DNA of 64,000 bases, from positions 4,551,665 through 4,615,664 of the forward strand of contig NZ_CP021850.1 of NCBI RefSeq assembly GCF_002896855.1, read 5' to 3'. The DNA is from Clostridium thermosuccinogenes. GTDB taxonomy: Bacteria; Bacillota; Clostridia; Acetivibrionales; DSM-5807. The notes under the pieces were generated by a model, which saw only the letters and a program-made list of their open reading frames with translations, had not been told where the DNA came from and did not search any database. The translations under genes were made by a program, and so were the position numbers. Position 1 is the stretch's first letter, and the number at the start of each line of letters is the position of its first letter. This document shows, piece after piece, positions 1 through 9,233 of this stretch.

Positions 1-219
1 CTTTGAAGTAACTTGTTTCAAGGCGTTCATTATGAGCGTTGAATACCTTGATTCAAGAATGCCCTTGTTGAACTCGGCCGGAACTCCAAGAACTATGTTG
101 TTGCCGTTCATTGACACGGGTTCAATGGTTTTAATCCAGGTATTGTAGCTGATCTCTGTTAATTCATTTTTCAACAGGTTTAGTGTTTTCTGCCATAATT
201 CTGTAAGGTTCGCATTCAT
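1..219 (-). CDS. dnaA: DnaA, chromosomal replication initiator (N-terminal part, cut by window edge)
   Basis: Reading leftward from an ATG at 219, the first 73 codons encode a typical DnaA domain I: MNANLTELWQKTLNLLK at the start and an ISYNTWIKTIEP core, the part that contacts helicase loaders and other DnaA molecules. The AAA+ and DNA-binding domains lie beyond the window. A GGAGG box at 227-231 sits a few bases ahead of the ATG. Together with the DnaA boxes immediately upstream and the divergent rpmH gene, this is the standard origin-proximal arrangement of Firmicutes. The assignment is firm despite truncation. Confidence 0.95.
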   Translation of the reverse strand, partial: MNANLTELWQKTLNLLKNELTEISYNTWIKTIEPVSMNGNNIVLGVPAEFNKGILESRYSTLIMNALKQVTSK

Positions 220-575
220 AAAAAAGCCTCCAAAAGAACGTAGATAATCTATTCATCCATGTAGGTAATTATTGACAAATATTATTGTATTTAAGCATAA
301 AAAGAAAGACTGCATAATATTTATCGTCTATTCATATACTACAGTGGAAAATGATATAATTTTTGGTTACAAAATTTAAAGTAAAAAGTTATAAACAAGG
401 CTGTGCATAACTCTGTTAGTTATTAACAAGAAATAAACAATTTTTGCGGAGTTATCAACAAGCATTATAAATATATCAGACTTTTACACAATATTCAATA
501 TGAATGTGAGCATGTTATCCACAAAAAAGTATCTCTGCATTGAATATTATCCACAAAAAATACTTTTTTAGATTC
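220..575. other. oriC: oriC / dnaA-rpmH intergenic region with DnaA-box cluster
   Basis: The gap between divergent dnaA and rpmH is AT-rich and holds two perfect TTATCCACA DnaA boxes at 515-523 and 547-555. It also holds one-mismatch variants TTATCAACA (452-460), TTATTAACA (420-428), TTATAAACA (389-397) and, on the other strand, TTATGCACA (402-410). Clustering of such boxes beside dnaA marks a bacterial replication origin. Another part of a bipartite origin may lie on the far side of dnaA, outside the window. It probably also contains the dnaA promoter, which I could not place with confidence. Confidence 0.85.
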
Positions 576-605
576 TTGACATGCTTTTGTTATATAATAT
601 ATAAT
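576..605 (+). promoter_or_regulatory. Sigma-A type promoter for rpmH-rnpA
   Basis: TTGACA at 576-581 and TATAAT at 600-605 are both perfect, with an 18-bp spacer. It lies just after the last DnaA box and about 105 bases before the rpmH start. Confidence 0.75.
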
Positions 606-710
606 TGTTTTGGCGTCCTTTGGGCTGCCGTATTTTAATGTTGATTAACTTGAATAAGGTTTATCATATTAATAGGCTACCTTTTGAGAGAGAAACGGGG
701 GTGTTGGAGA

Positions 711-845
711 GTGTTAAGGACATACCAGCCTAAAAATAGACAAAGAAAAAAGGAACATGGTTTCAGGAAGAGAATGAAGACTGCCAATGGCAGAAAGGTT
801 CTTGCCAGACGCAGATTGAAGGGAAGAAAAGTGCTTTCAGCATAA
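711..845 (+). CDS. rpmH: 50S ribosomal protein L34
   Basis: This 44-residue, very basic protein begins [10 protein letters not shown] and ends [12 protein letters not shown], the hallmark ends of L34, a small 23S-binding protein of the large ribosomal subunit. The length matches the family exactly. The start is GTG at 711, since homologues begin M-(K/L)-R-T; a G-rich stretch at 697-701 is the likely ribosome binding site. It is the first gene of the origin-proximal rpmH-rnpA-yidD-yidC-jag cluster and is read away from oriC. A hairpin overlapping its stop codon may attenuate read-through into rnpA. Confidence 0.95.
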   Translation: MLRTYQPKNRQRKKEHGFRKRMKTANGRKVLARRRLKGRKVLSA

Positions 846-872
846 GACCGCACAAGTGTGGTCTTTTTCTTT
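844..872 (+). terminator. Intrinsic terminator or attenuator after rpmH
   Basis: A 10-bp stem (844-853 with 856-865, one G-U pair) with a tiny loop is followed by a T-rich tract. Its 5' arm begins within the rpmH stop codon. It could lower rnpA expression relative to the abundantly needed L34. Confidence 0.65.
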
Positions 873-991
873 AATTTAATATTTGCTGTAAGGATTTTCT
901 GCTATACTTTTATTTGATGGGAATGTTATAGCAAAATGTATTTGGGGAAAAAGAGGCAATATTGCAGATGACGGAGGAATTGCTCCACAGC

Positions 992-1357
992 ATGTATAAG
1001 ACTATCCCGATTAAGAAGAATTATGAGTTTTTGAGAATATATAAAAAAGGCAGATTCTATGTAGGAAAGTTCATAGTACTATATGTGATGGATAACAATT
1101 TGAATGTTAGAAGGTTAGGGATTACAGTCGGTAAAAAATTCGGGAAAAGCGTCAGGAGAAACAGGGTAAAACGGCTTATCAGGGAAAATTACAGAGTGTA
1201 TGAGCCTTTTTTGAACGATAGTTGCGATTATGTTTTTGTTGCGAGAAACACAGGGTTAGTCCCTGATTATTCGGATATAAGCAAGGAAATGAAGTTTCTT
1301 TTTAAAAAGCTGGGTGTTTTTGACCGGGAGAAGTGGAATTGTTCAAGAAATCAGTGA
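992..1357 (+). CDS. rnpA: Ribonuclease P protein component
   Basis: This is the protein subunit of RNase P, which helps the catalytic RNA remove 5' leaders from pre-tRNA. The conserved basic RNR block is visible as [14 protein letters not shown] near the middle, preceded by [12 protein letters not shown]. The ATG at 992 gives 121 residues beginning [13 protein letters not shown], matching usual RnpA length and start. It has GGAGG at 973-977, a rather long 14 bases away. In-frame ATG 968 or TTG 962 would add 8 or 10 residues and cannot be excluded. It overlaps yidD by 25 bases, as in many Firmicutes. Confidence 0.92.
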   Translation: MYKTIPIKKNYEFLRIYKKGRFYVGKFIVLYVMDNNLNVRRLGITVGKKFGKSVRRNRVKRLIRENYRVYEPFLNDSCDYVFVARNTGLVPDYSDISKEMKFLFKKLGVFDREKWNCSRNQ

Positions 1358-1551
1358 TTTTAGCAATAAAATTCTATAGGAGATGGATATCTCCGTTAAA
1401 AAGGCCGAGTTGCCGTTTTTATCCCACGTGCTCCCAGTATGCGATAGACGCGGTTAACAAGTACGGAGCAGCTAAAGGAATTCTTATGTCCATAAAAAGG
1501 TTATTGAAATGCCATCCATTTCATCCGGGTGGATATGATCCTGTAAAATAG
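1333..1551 (+). CDS. yidD: Membrane protein insertion efficiency factor YidD
   Basis: The 72-residue protein carries the YidD signature: YRRWISPL near the N-terminus, then [10 protein letters not shown] and a C-terminal [12 protein letters not shown]. YidD is a small peripheral membrane protein with an amphipathic helix that assists YidC-dependent insertion. The start is GTG at 1333, inside the end of rnpA, with GGGAG at 1326-1330. Its place between rnpA and yidC is the conserved order. Confidence 0.93.
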   Translation: MELFKKSVILAIKFYRRWISPLKRPSCRFYPTCSQYAIDAVNKYGAAKGILMSIKRLLKCHPFHPGGYDPVK

Positions 1552-1610
1552 CTTTGCTCCACTGATGTTAAGGTTTTTAAGATACACAAGGAAATGAGAG
1601 GTAAAAACCA

Positions 1611-2420
1611 ATGTTTGATTTTATATCCAGGCCATTAGGTCAGTTTATGTATTTTATATACAACACTGTGGGGTTTCATAACTATGGACTTGCGATAATA
1701 ATATTCACCATTATCGTAAGGCTTCTTATGCTTCCCCTTACAGTCAAGCAATACCGTTCTAATGCCAAACTTCAGGAAATACAACCGCAGCTTCAGGAAA
1801 TACAAAAGAGATACAAGAACGATAAAGAAAAGCTAAATGCAGAAATGATGAAGTTGTACCAGGAGAACAATGTCAACCCCGCTGGAGGATGTTTGCCGCT
1901 TCTCATACAGATGCCCATATTGTTTGCCTTGTGGGGTGTAATTTCAAGGCCTCTTACTTACATGTTGGGCCGGGGTAGCGAAGTTAAAGCATTATTGGAA
2001 GCTATACCTGAAGCAAGCAGAATAAGGGGATATGATGAGCTGAGCATTGTCATACACGACAAACTTCTTAATATGGATTTTCTTGGGCTTAATCTGGGTC
2101 TGGTACCCACATACGACATCAGGACAATAATGGATAAACCGCAATATGCTGCTTTATTACTGATCCCAATACTTGCTTCTGCATTGACCTACTTTTCGTC
2201 AAAGCTTTCGATGTCTGCAACCAGTACTAATTCGCAAAGCAACAGCTCCAGCCAGATGAGCAATACAATGATGATTATAGGACCACTCATGACTTTAATG
2301 TTTTCATTCCAGTTTCCTGCAGGATTAGGCCTGTACTGGATAGCGGGTTCTGTAATACAGATATTGCAGCAGTTATATATTAATAAGCATGTAATAAAGA
2401 AGAAGGAGGTTGCGAATTAA
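1611..2420 (+). CDS. yidC: YidC/Oxa1-family membrane protein insertase
   Basis: This 269-residue polytopic protein inserts membrane proteins alone or with Sec. Its first membrane segment contains the conserved hydrophilic-groove arginine (R37, in TIIVRLLMLPLT). A charged helical hairpin around 51-86 and the NPAGGCLPLLIQMPI block follow. It lacks a lipobox signal peptide, unlike Bacillus SpoIIIJ but as usual in clostridia. A Ser/Asn-rich loop near residues 203-215 separates the last membrane spans, and the tail ends in basic residues. GAGAGG precedes the ATG. jag starts 4 bases after the stop, so the two are surely co-translated. Confidence 0.94.
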   Translation: MFDFISRPLGQFMYFIYNTVGFHNYGLAIIIFTIIVRLLMLPLTVKQYRSNAKLQEIQPQLQEIQKRYKNDKEKLNAEMMKLYQENNVNPAGGCLPLLIQMPILFALWGVISRPLTYMLGRGSEVKALLEAIPEASRIRGYDELSIVIHDKLLNMDFLGLNLGLVPTYDIRTIMDKPQYAALLLIPILASALTYFSSKLSMSATSTNSQSNSSSQMSNTMMIIGPLMTLMFSFQFPAGLGLYWIAGSVIQILQQLYINKHVIKKKEVAN

Positions 2421-2423
2421 TAG

Positions 2424-3044
2424 ATGTCTTATACAATTGAAAAATCTGCAAAGACAGTGCAGGAAGCTATTTCTGCAGCCCTTGAAGAGCTGAATGCCGA
2501 TGAGAACGAAGTTGAAGTTGAAGTTATTGATGAGGGCAATAAAGGTATTTTTGGAATAATAGGGACCAAACTGGCCAGGGTAAGAGTTACCTTGTTGGAT
2601 ACACCTGCAAAAAAGGCTCAGGATTTCCTGGAGGATATTTTCAGCAAAATGGGCATTGCCCCTGAAATGGAACTTACGGAAGAAGACGACACCCTTTCTA
2701 TAAAGATAAAAGGTAAAGATATAGGAATTATAATCGGTAGGAGAGGAGAGACTCTGGATTCTCTTCAATACCTTACCAGCCTTGTGGCAAATAAAAATGG
2801 CGGAAAATATAAAAGGGTTATCATTGATGTGGAAAACTACAGGCAAAAGAGGGAGGAGACCCTCATAAAGCTTGCAAACAGGTTAGCAGACAGGGTTGTG
2901 AAATATAAAAAGAGCGTGACTTTAGAGCCTATGAACCCTTATGAGAGGAGAATCATCCACTCTACGCTGCAGAACCATAAAAGCGTTGAGACATACAGCG
3001 TAGGAGAGGAACCCAACAGAAAGGTTGTCATCGCACCCAAATAG
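2424..3044 (+). CDS. jag: RNA-binding protein Jag/KhpB (SpoIIIJ-associated)
   Basis: The 206-residue protein shows the three Jag domains in order. An N-terminal Jag_N domain (roughly 1-55) ends in GIFGIIGTKLARVRV. A KH domain has the GRRGETLDSLQYL loop. A C-terminal R3H domain contains RRIIH, the Arg-x3-His motif. KhpB binds RNA as a partner of KhpA and affects cell elongation and division in Firmicutes. The start codon is 4 bases after the yidC stop, with the ribosome binding site inside the end of yidC. A terminator follows at 3110. Confidence 0.93.
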   Translation: MSYTIEKSAKTVQEAISAALEELNADENEVEVEVIDEGNKGIFGIIGTKLARVRVTLLDTPAKKAQDFLEDIFSKMGIAPEMELTEEDDTLSIKIKGKDIGIIIGRRGETLDSLQYLTSLVANKNGGKYKRVIIDVENYRQKREETLIKLANRLADRVVKYKKSVTLEPMNPYERRIIHSTLQNHKSVETYSVGEEPNRKVVIAPK

Positions 3045-3109
3045 CTTAAAGCCGGAAGACAGGCTGTGCGAGGACAGACATAAGAATATATGGAATAATA
3101 AAAATTTCT

Positions 3110-3142
3110 GGTTCAGGATAAAATATTTTCTTGAACCTTTTT
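3110..3142 (+). terminator. Intrinsic terminator after jag
   Basis: GGTTCA at 3110-3115 pairs with TGAACC at 3132-3137 around an AT-rich loop and is followed by five T. It closes the rpmH-to-jag unit ahead of mnmE. Confidence 0.65.
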
Positions 3143-3240
3143 ATATTTTATACTAGTGTATTATAAGAATGCAATGAAGGAAAGAATGGATAACATATAA
3201 AAAGCATCATCTGATATTATGTTAGATTGAGGTAGGAAAT

Positions 3241-4620
3241 ATGTACAATGACGATACAATAGCTGCCATATCGACGCCCCAGGGAACCGGGGGTATTGGC
3301 ATTATCAGGATCAGCGGCAGCCGGGCTTTTGAAATTGCCGGAAGGATATTTTCAGGAAAAAAGGCTTTTGATGAATTAAAATCCCATACTATTAGTTACG
3401 GTAAAATAATTGATCCCAGCAGTTCTGAAACAATAGACGAGGTTTTGGTTTCCAAAATGAACAAGCCCAATACCTTTACCCGGGAAGATGTGGTAGAAAT
3501 CAACTGCCATGGGGGATTGGTGGTCTTAAAAAGGGTTTTGGAGCTGGTTATAAGGGAAGGGGCAAGGCTTGCGGAGCCCGGTGAATTCACAAAGAGGGCA
3601 TTCTTAAACGGCAGGATCGACCTGTCACAGGCTGAAGCCGTGATCGATATAATCAACTCAAAAACGCTCCAAAGCTCCCGGGCTGCGATGGATCAGCTGG
3701 AGGGAAAGCTGTCCCGCCAGTTAAAAAAGGTGAGGGATCACCTGATTGAACTTCTGGCTCATATGGAGGTAAATTTTGATTACCCGGAGTATGATGTTGA
3801 AGAGATAACCGGCCGTAAGGTTTATGATGAAGCAGGACAAATAAGGGATCTCCTGGAAGGTATTATGAACAGCTTTGAAAAGGGCAGAATCCTGAGGGAG
3901 GGAATAAGCGCCGTAATAGTCGGAAGGCCCAATGTTGGAAAATCCTCTCTGCTGAATGAGCTTTCAGGAAAAAGCAGAGCTATAGTTACAGACATACCGG
4001 GAACCACCAGGGACATAATTGAAGAGTATGTGAATATCAACGGAATACCGGTGAAGATGATAGATACCGCCGGCATTAGGGAAACGGATGATGTGGTAGA
4101 AAAAATAGGGGTTGAAAGGGCGCAAAACGCTATTGAAAACTCCGATCTGGTTATAGTGATGATAGATGCCGGAGTCGGAATAAGTGAAGAGGACATGGAG
4201 ATTCTTGAAAAGGTAAAAGGCAAGAAAACCATCGTATTGATAAACAAAGTGGATCTCGCCGACAAACAGGAAGTTGACGCTATCGCGGACAAGCTTGCCG
4301 GTTTTAGGGTTATCAGAACATCTGTCAAGAACGAAAAGGGAATCGATGATCTGGAAAAGGAGATCACGGACCTTTTTATGAAAGGTGGAATAAGCCTAAA
4401 CAGTGAAGTTATCATTACCAATATAAGGCACAAGGATTTAATAGCAAAGGCTATACAAAGCATAGATGAAGCCCGCGGCTCGTATGAAAACGGTATGCCG
4501 CTGGATCTGATCGCTATTGACATAAAAAATGCAGCGGAATTCATAGGTCAGATTACCGGCGAATCGGTGAGCGATGATGTAATACACGAAATTTTCAAGA
4601 ACTTCTGTTTAGGAAAGTAA
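3241..4620 (+). CDS. mnmE: tRNA modification GTPase MnmE (TrmE)
   Basis: MnmE, with MnmG, makes the 5-carboxymethylaminomethyl modification on wobble uridine 34 of certain tRNAs. The 459-residue length is standard. Visible parts are the N-terminal tetrahydrofolate-binding domain (about 1-120), the helical region, the inserted G domain with P-loop GRPNVGKS (228-235), a DTAG switch and an NKVD motif. The protein ends in the diagnostic CxGK (FCLGK). The ATG at 3241 follows a GAGGTAGG ribosome binding site. mnmG begins 46 bases downstream and the two products form one complex. Confidence 0.96.
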   Translation: MYNDDTIAAISTPQGTGGIGIIRISGSRAFEIAGRIFSGKKAFDELKSHTISYGKIIDPSSSETIDEVLVSKMNKPNTFTREDVVEINCHGGLVVLKRVLELVIREGARLAEPGEFTKRAFLNGRIDLSQAEAVIDIINSKTLQSSRAAMDQLEGKLSRQLKKVRDHLIELLAHMEVNFDYPEYDVEEITGRKVYDEAGQIRDLLEGIMNSFEKGRILREGISAVIVGRPNVGKSSLLNELSGKSRAIVTDIPGTTRDIIEEYVNINGIPVKMIDTAGIRETDDVVEKIGVERAQNAIENSDLVIVMIDAGVGISEEDMEILEKVKGKKTIVLINKVDLADKQEVDAIADKLAGFRVIRTSVKNEKGIDDLEKEITDLFMKGGISLNSEVIITNIRHKDLIAKAIQSIDEARGSYENGMPLDLIAIDIKNAAEFIGQITGESVSDDVIHEIFKNFCLGK

Positions 4621-4666
4621 TATCAGTTATTGTAAGAAGCAGGGAATCAGTCAGGGAGGAAAAAGA

Positions 4667-6559
4667 ATGGAGTATTTTGCAGGTGAATATGATGTGATTG
4701 TTGTTGGGGGCGGACATGCCGGTTGCGAAGCTGCTCTTGCCTCTGCAAGGATGGGATGTAAAACTGCGGTATTTGCAATAAATCTGGACAGTATTGCCAA
4801 TATGCCCTGCAACCCGAGTATCGGTGGAACTGCAAAAGGTCATCTGGTACGGGAGATTGACGCTCTGGGCGGAGAGATGGGCAAAAACACCGACAAAACG
4901 TTTATACAATCAAAGATTTTGAATTCTGCCAAGGGACCGGCCGTATTTTCCCTGAGGGCTCAGGCCGACAGAAGAAGATATCAGATGGAGATGAAGCACA
5001 CCCTGGAAAAGCAGGAAAATCTGGATGTAAAGCAGGGTGAGATAGTGGAGCTTCTTACAACGGAAGATAAACGGAAAATTACAGGGGTAAAGACCCATAC
5101 AGGAGCAGTATATAATTGCAAAGCCGTAATACTTGCTACCGGGACATTCCTGAAAGGCAGAATAATAATAGGTGATGTCAGCTACAGTGGGGGACCGGAT
5201 GGACTTTTCCCGGCCAACAAGCTGTCCGACAGCATGAAAGAACTGGGTATAGAGCTTTTAAGATTTAAAACCGGTACTCCGGCAAGAATCAACAGGAGAA
5301 GCATTGACTTTTCAAAGATGGAGGAGCAGCCGGGGGATGAGAGGATAGTTCCTTTCTCTTTTGAAACCGACGAAATAGAAAAAGAACAGGTTTCCTGCTG
5401 GCTGACCTACACAACGGAAGAAACCCATAGAATAATAAGGGAAAATCTTCACCGTTCTCCCTTGTATTCCGGTGATATAAAGGGGGTAGGCCCCAGGTAT
5501 TGTCCTTCAATAGAGGATAAGGTGGTGCGTTTTGCCGATAAGGAAAGACACCAGGTGTTTGTTGAGCCTATGGGCTTGGATACCGAGGAAATGTACCTTC
5601 AGGGAGTATCTACGAGTTTGCCTGAGGATGTTCAGATTAAATTGATGAGATCGATACCCGGCCTGGAAAATGTCTCTGTTATGAGAAGCGCCTATGCGAT
5701 AGAATATGATTGCATAGATGCTACACAGCTAAAGCTTTCTCTGGAGTTTAAAAACATCGACGGGCTTTTTTCCGCCGGACAGATAAACGGAAGTTCGGGA
5801 TATGAGGAGGCGGCAGCCCAGGGGCTTATGGCCGGGATAAACGCAGCGCTGAAAATCAAAGGAAAGGAACCGCTCATCCTGGACAGATCCCAGGCATATA
5901 TCGGAGTACTCATTGACGATCTCGTAACGAAAGGCACAAAGGAACCCTACAGGATGATGACTTCAAGAGCCGAATACAGGCTGCTGCTGAGGCAGGATAA
6001 TGCGGATTTGAGGCTGACACCAATAGGATATGCCATCGGACTCATAAGCGATGAAAGATACAGGAGGTTTGAAGAGAAGAGAAATCAGATAGCCGAAGAG
6101 ATCGAGAGGGTTGAGAAGACTGTTATAGCACCCCGTGAAAATGTGAACAGGTTTTTGGAAAGCCGGAAAAGCACTCCCATAAAGAGCGGTGTGAAGCTTG
6201 CTGAACTTCTCAGAAGGCCGGAGCTCTCCTATGATGATCTTGCTGAAATTGATGAGGGTCGGCCCGCATTGAGTAGGGCTGTCCGGGAGCAGGTGGAGAT
6301 ATCCGTTAAATACGAGGGATATATAAAAAGACAGATGCAGCAGGTGGAGCAGTTTAAAAAGCTGGAAAACAGGAGACTTCCAAAGGATATTGACTATATG
6401 GCTATAGAGGGAATAAGGATTGAAGCCCGCCAAAAGCTGGACAAAATAAGGCCGGATTCAGTCGGCCAAGCTTCAAGAATAACCGGAGTGTCTCCTGCAG
6501 ACATCAACGTGCTGCTGATATACCTTGAGCAGTCAAAGCACGGGAGAAAGAATCCATAG
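4667..6559 (+). CDS. mnmG: tRNA uridine-5-carboxymethylaminomethyl modification enzyme MnmG (GidA)
   Basis: This is the FAD-dependent partner of MnmE in wobble-uridine modification. The 630-residue protein begins with a Rossmann dinucleotide fold ([10 protein letters not shown], about 14-23). It contains the family blocks CNPSIGG, LKGRII and [16 protein letters not shown]. The C-terminal helical domain ends in the [17 protein letters not shown] segment that contacts MnmE. The ATG at 4667 follows GGGAGGAAAAAGA. The 370-base gap after it holds DnaA-box-like and palindromic sequences and is described separately. Confidence 0.96.
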   Translation: MEYFAGEYDVIVVGGGHAGCEAALASARMGCKTAVFAINLDSIANMPCNPSIGGTAKGHLVREIDALGGEMGKNTDKTFIQSKILNSAKGPAVFSLRAQADRRRYQMEMKHTLEKQENLDVKQGEIVELLTTEDKRKITGVKTHTGAVYNCKAVILATGTFLKGRIIIGDVSYSGGPDGLFPANKLSDSMKELGIELLRFKTGTPARINRRSIDFSKMEEQPGDERIVPFSFETDEIEKEQVSCWLTYTTEETHRIIRENLHRSPLYSGDIKGVGPRYCPSIEDKVVRFADKERHQVFVEPMGLDTEEMYLQGVSTSLPEDVQIKLMRSIPGLENVSVMRSAYAIEYDCIDATQLKLSLEFKNIDGLFSAGQINGSSGYEEAAAQGLMAGINAALKIKGKEPLILDRSQAYIGVLIDDLVTKGTKEPYRMMTSRAEYRLLLRQDNADLRLTPIGYAIGLISDERYRRFEEKRNQIAEEIERVEKTVIAPRENVNRFLESRKSTPIKSGVKLAELLRRPELSYDDLAEIDEGRPALSRAVREQVEISVKYEGYIKRQMQQVEQFKKLENRRLPKDIDYMAIEGIRIEARQKLDKIRPDSVGQASRITGVSPADINVLLIYLEQSKHGRKNP

Positions 6560-6929
6560 CAGGTTTTCCACATATTCATAAGCCAGCACTGCGATTTGGT
6601 GGATAATTTTATAATATTCCACGCAAAATGGGGATAACTTTATTAATGTGTTAACTCATTAACACAAAATAAGAATATTGCTTTCATTATTGGCTGCATT
6701 ATGCAAATATGAGTGGGTTGTATTAGCATTTTCGATAGCAAAGTTCTGTGTTAAAGAGCTATAATCGTTGCTAAATAATAATTTGCAGTAAAATTTTGAT
6801 ATGATAGTTTTTGTTGATGGTCATACTATGCTATCATAAATGGCTGCACCGTTGGTGCCGGTGCGAAAGTAAAGGAATAATCGGTAGAAAAAATAATTAA
6901 CGTAAAATATAAACTTGACAGGAGGAAGC
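6560..6929. promoter_or_regulatory. mnmG-rsmG intergenic region with palindromes and DnaA-box variants
   Basis: This long spacer breaks an otherwise tight cluster. It contains two DnaA boxes with one mismatch each on the minus strand (TTATCCACC at 6598-6606, TTATCCCCA at 6629-6637). A 20-bp inverted repeat at 6647-6666 reads TGTGTTAA-CTCA-TTAACACA. A second inverted repeat, TATGATAG (6800-6807) with CTATCATA (6831-6838), follows. The first palindrome resembles the TTGTTAA-N4-TTAACAA operator of the redox repressor Rex. No coding sequence is evident. A promoter for rsmG-noc is likely here. Confidence 0.45.
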
Positions 6930-7664
6930 ATGGAAAGGGAGTTGGAACAGCTTCTTGTAAAAGGGGCGGAAGAATATTCAGTCCATCTTGATGAAGAAAA
7001 GATAAAAAGCTTTGGTAAGTACAAGGAAATACTTCTTGAATGGAATGAGAAAATTAACCTTACTGCGATAGAAGAAGATAAGGACATCATACTAAAGCAC
7101 TTTATTGATTCACTGAGCATCATGCCTTATATACGCGGGCTTATTAAGGGAGAAAGCAGCCTGAGTTTGGTTGATGTAGGCACTGGTGCGGGTTTTCCAG
7201 GTATACCTGTGAAAATAGCCGCTCCTGAAATAAAGGTGACCCTGTTGGATTCCCTGGAAAAAAGGGTGAAATTTTTAAAAGAAGTGGTCAAGGGATTAGG
7301 GCTTACGGACATAGAAGCTATGCACGGCAGAGCTGAAGAATATGGAGTCAAAGCGGAGTTCAGAGAAAAGTTCGATGTTTCCACAGCCAGAGCTGTTGCA
7401 AGCCTCCCTGTTCTCCTCGAATACTGCCTGCCTTTTACCAAGGTGGGAGGGCTTTTTATCGCAATGAAAGGGAGCAATACTGAAGAAATCAGCAGTTCCA
7501 AAAGAGCTCTGGAAATATTGGGAGGAGAAATAGTGGATGTTAAGGAAATAACTCTTCCTTGGAGTGATATGAAAAGAAATATAATTTTAATAAAAAAGTT
7601 ACGACAAACCCCTGCAAAATATCCGAGAAAAGCCGGAAAACCTGCAAAAGAACCTCTGATATAA
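6930..7664 (+). CDS. rsmG: 16S rRNA (guanine-N7)-methyltransferase RsmG (GidB)
   Basis: RsmG methylates N7 of G527 (E. coli numbering) in 16S rRNA using S-adenosylmethionine. The sequence shows the N-terminal NLTAIEE region, the SAM-binding loop VDVGTGAGFPGIP and STARAVASLPVLLEY, all typical of GidB. The ATG at 6930, with AGGAGG at 6920-6925, gives 244 residues, the normal length. A TTG five codons earlier overlaps the ribosome binding site and is unlikely. The lysine/proline-rich tail after residue 225 is a little longer than usual. The 296 bases to noc show no gene. Confidence 0.95.
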   Translation: MERELEQLLVKGAEEYSVHLDEEKIKSFGKYKEILLEWNEKINLTAIEEDKDIILKHFIDSLSIMPYIRGLIKGESSLSLVDVGTGAGFPGIPVKIAAPEIKVTLLDSLEKRVKFLKEVVKGLGLTDIEAMHGRAEEYGVKAEFREKFDVSTARAVASLPVLLEYCLPFTKVGGLFIAMKGSNTEEISSSKRALEILGGEIVDVKEITLPWSDMKRNIILIKKLRQTPAKYPRKAGKPAKEPLI

Positions 7665-7960
7665 TCAAATTAATAAGGAAAAATAAAACATTTCGGCGAA
7701 AACTTTTTATTGTAAAAAAAAGGAAATGTGGAAATAATGGTGAATATAAATATTGACTACGGAAATAGATACGGGCAATGATGATGACATCCAGTCCTGG
7801 TTTATATATGAGGAGTGGAAAAGTCATCAGTGAAATTTACTAGCTAAAGCCATTATTAAGGAGTGCAATGCCAAAAAAATTATAACAGCCATAAGGCAGC
7901 CGTAGTATAACGCAAACAGCCTGTATCTTGCCTGAGGCGTTTACAAAGGAAGGTGCCGAA

Positions 7961-8806
7961 ATGTTGGAAAGTAAACTGCATGTTTCAAAGAATGAGAAGA
8001 AAGAAGACTTAAAAAACATCACGTACATAAAAATCGAAAACATCAGACCTAATCCCTACCAACCAAGAAAGCAATTTAATAAGGCATCTCTTGAGGAGCT
8101 TTGTGAATCAATTAAGGAATATGGCGTTCTTCAGCCCATCAATGTAAGACAGATTTCAAGCAGCACTTATGAGCTGGTTGCTGGGGAGAGAAGGCTAAGG
8201 GCTGCTACTATGGCCGGTCTGGAAGAGATACCTGCCATTATTGTAAATGTCAATGATAACAACTCCGCAATAATGGCTTTGATCGAAAACCTCCAGAGGG
8301 AAAATTTAAGTTATATGGAGGAAGCAGAAGGATACAGCAATTTATTAAACGAGCACAATCTTACTCAGGAAGAACTGGCACAGAAAATAGGGAAGAGCCA
8401 GTCTACTATAGCTAATAAAGTAAGACTTTTAAAACTTCCACCCTTGGTTAAGAAAATCCTTGCTGACAACAACCTTACCGAACGCCATGCAAGAGCTTTG
8501 CTGAAACTTCATGATGAACAGCTGCAGCTTAAAGTATTAAAGCATGTTTGTGAAAAGGGATTGAATGTGAAAAAGACAGAGCAATTGGTGGAGCGGGCAA
8601 TAGAAAAGTATACCCGGAGCGAAAAGGAGAAGGTGGAAGAAAAGAAAAGGACAAAAGCTATTAAAGATATAAGGATTTTTGTAAATACGGTAAGGCAGGC
8701 GATTGACCTCATGAAGAAATCAGGGGTTAACGCAAAGGCTGCCCAGCTTGATAGGGGAGAGTATATAGAATTCATAGTGAGAATACCAAAAAAGGGTGTG
8801 AATTAG
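7961..8806 (+). CDS. noc: Nucleoid occlusion protein Noc (ParB family)
   Basis: Noc binds chromosomal sites as a ParB-like CTP-dependent clamp and keeps the division machinery off the nucleoid. The N-terminal nuclease-like domain contains NPYQPRK and the CTP-binding GERRLRA box. The helix-turn-helix reads GKSQSTIANKVRLLKLP, the Noc rather than Spo0J (GKSRP..IANHLRLL) version. The ATG at 7961 with GGAAGG at 7948-7953 gives 281 residues. The N-terminus (MLESKLHVSKNEKKED) lacks the phenylalanine-rich amphipathic membrane helix of Bacillus Noc. No soj or spo0J follows; the next gene is gyrA. Confidence 0.88.
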   Translation: MLESKLHVSKNEKKEDLKNITYIKIENIRPNPYQPRKQFNKASLEELCESIKEYGVLQPINVRQISSSTYELVAGERRLRAATMAGLEEIPAIIVNVNDNNSAIMALIENLQRENLSYMEEAEGYSNLLNEHNLTQEELAQKIGKSQSTIANKVRLLKLPPLVKKILADNNLTERHARALLKLHDEQLQLKVLKHVCEKGLNVKKTEQLVERAIEKYTRSEKEKVEEKKRTKAIKDIRIFVNTVRQAIDLMKKSGVNAKAAQLDRGEYIEFIVRIPKKGVN

Positions 8807-8853
8807 AAAGACTTACAGTGAGGGCATTAAAAGATGGTATATTGGAAAGTATT

Positions 8854-8882
8854 AAATGGGCGGAATTTCAGCCCATTTTTTA
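8854..8882 (+). terminator. Intrinsic terminator after noc
   Basis: AAATGGGC (8854-8861) pairs with GCCCATTT (8871-8878) and runs into a T tract. The following 351 bases up to gyrA contain no gene I can support, only AT-rich promoter-like sequence. Confidence 0.75.
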
Positions 8883-9233
8883 TGCATTAAAAATATGCTC
8901 CCTCAAATTTGTGTTATAATTTATATTTAATCAAAATAGTTTTACCATTTGCGTTACTATTTATTATTTAGCAAAAGCCGGACTTATCAAAATCAGCAGC
9001 AAAGCATGATATATAGGGAGGGCTTGGCCTTTAACCGACAGCATCAACTTTTAGTGTTGCAGTAGCTAAAATTGGATAAAATAAATAAGACAGCATTTGC
9101 ATACATATAGCGGCCTTTATGGTATTATATGGTAAAATCAGTGGACAGGTTCAAAAAACTTTATTAAAATATATAATGTGTCAGCATGTACCAAAAAAAT
9201 GACCGAAAGTAGTTTAGAAAAGGAGTTCTTTTA

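Noticed and set aside
2373-2846. Long minus-strand frame over yidC/jag, and similar ones over gyrA, walK and rlmH
   Set aside because: These are antisense shadows of well-identified genes with no ribosome binding site or family motif.
7665-7960. parS or Noc-binding sites around noc
   Set aside because: I looked for TGTTTCACGTGAAACA and ATTTCCCGGGAAAT patterns and saw no convincing match.
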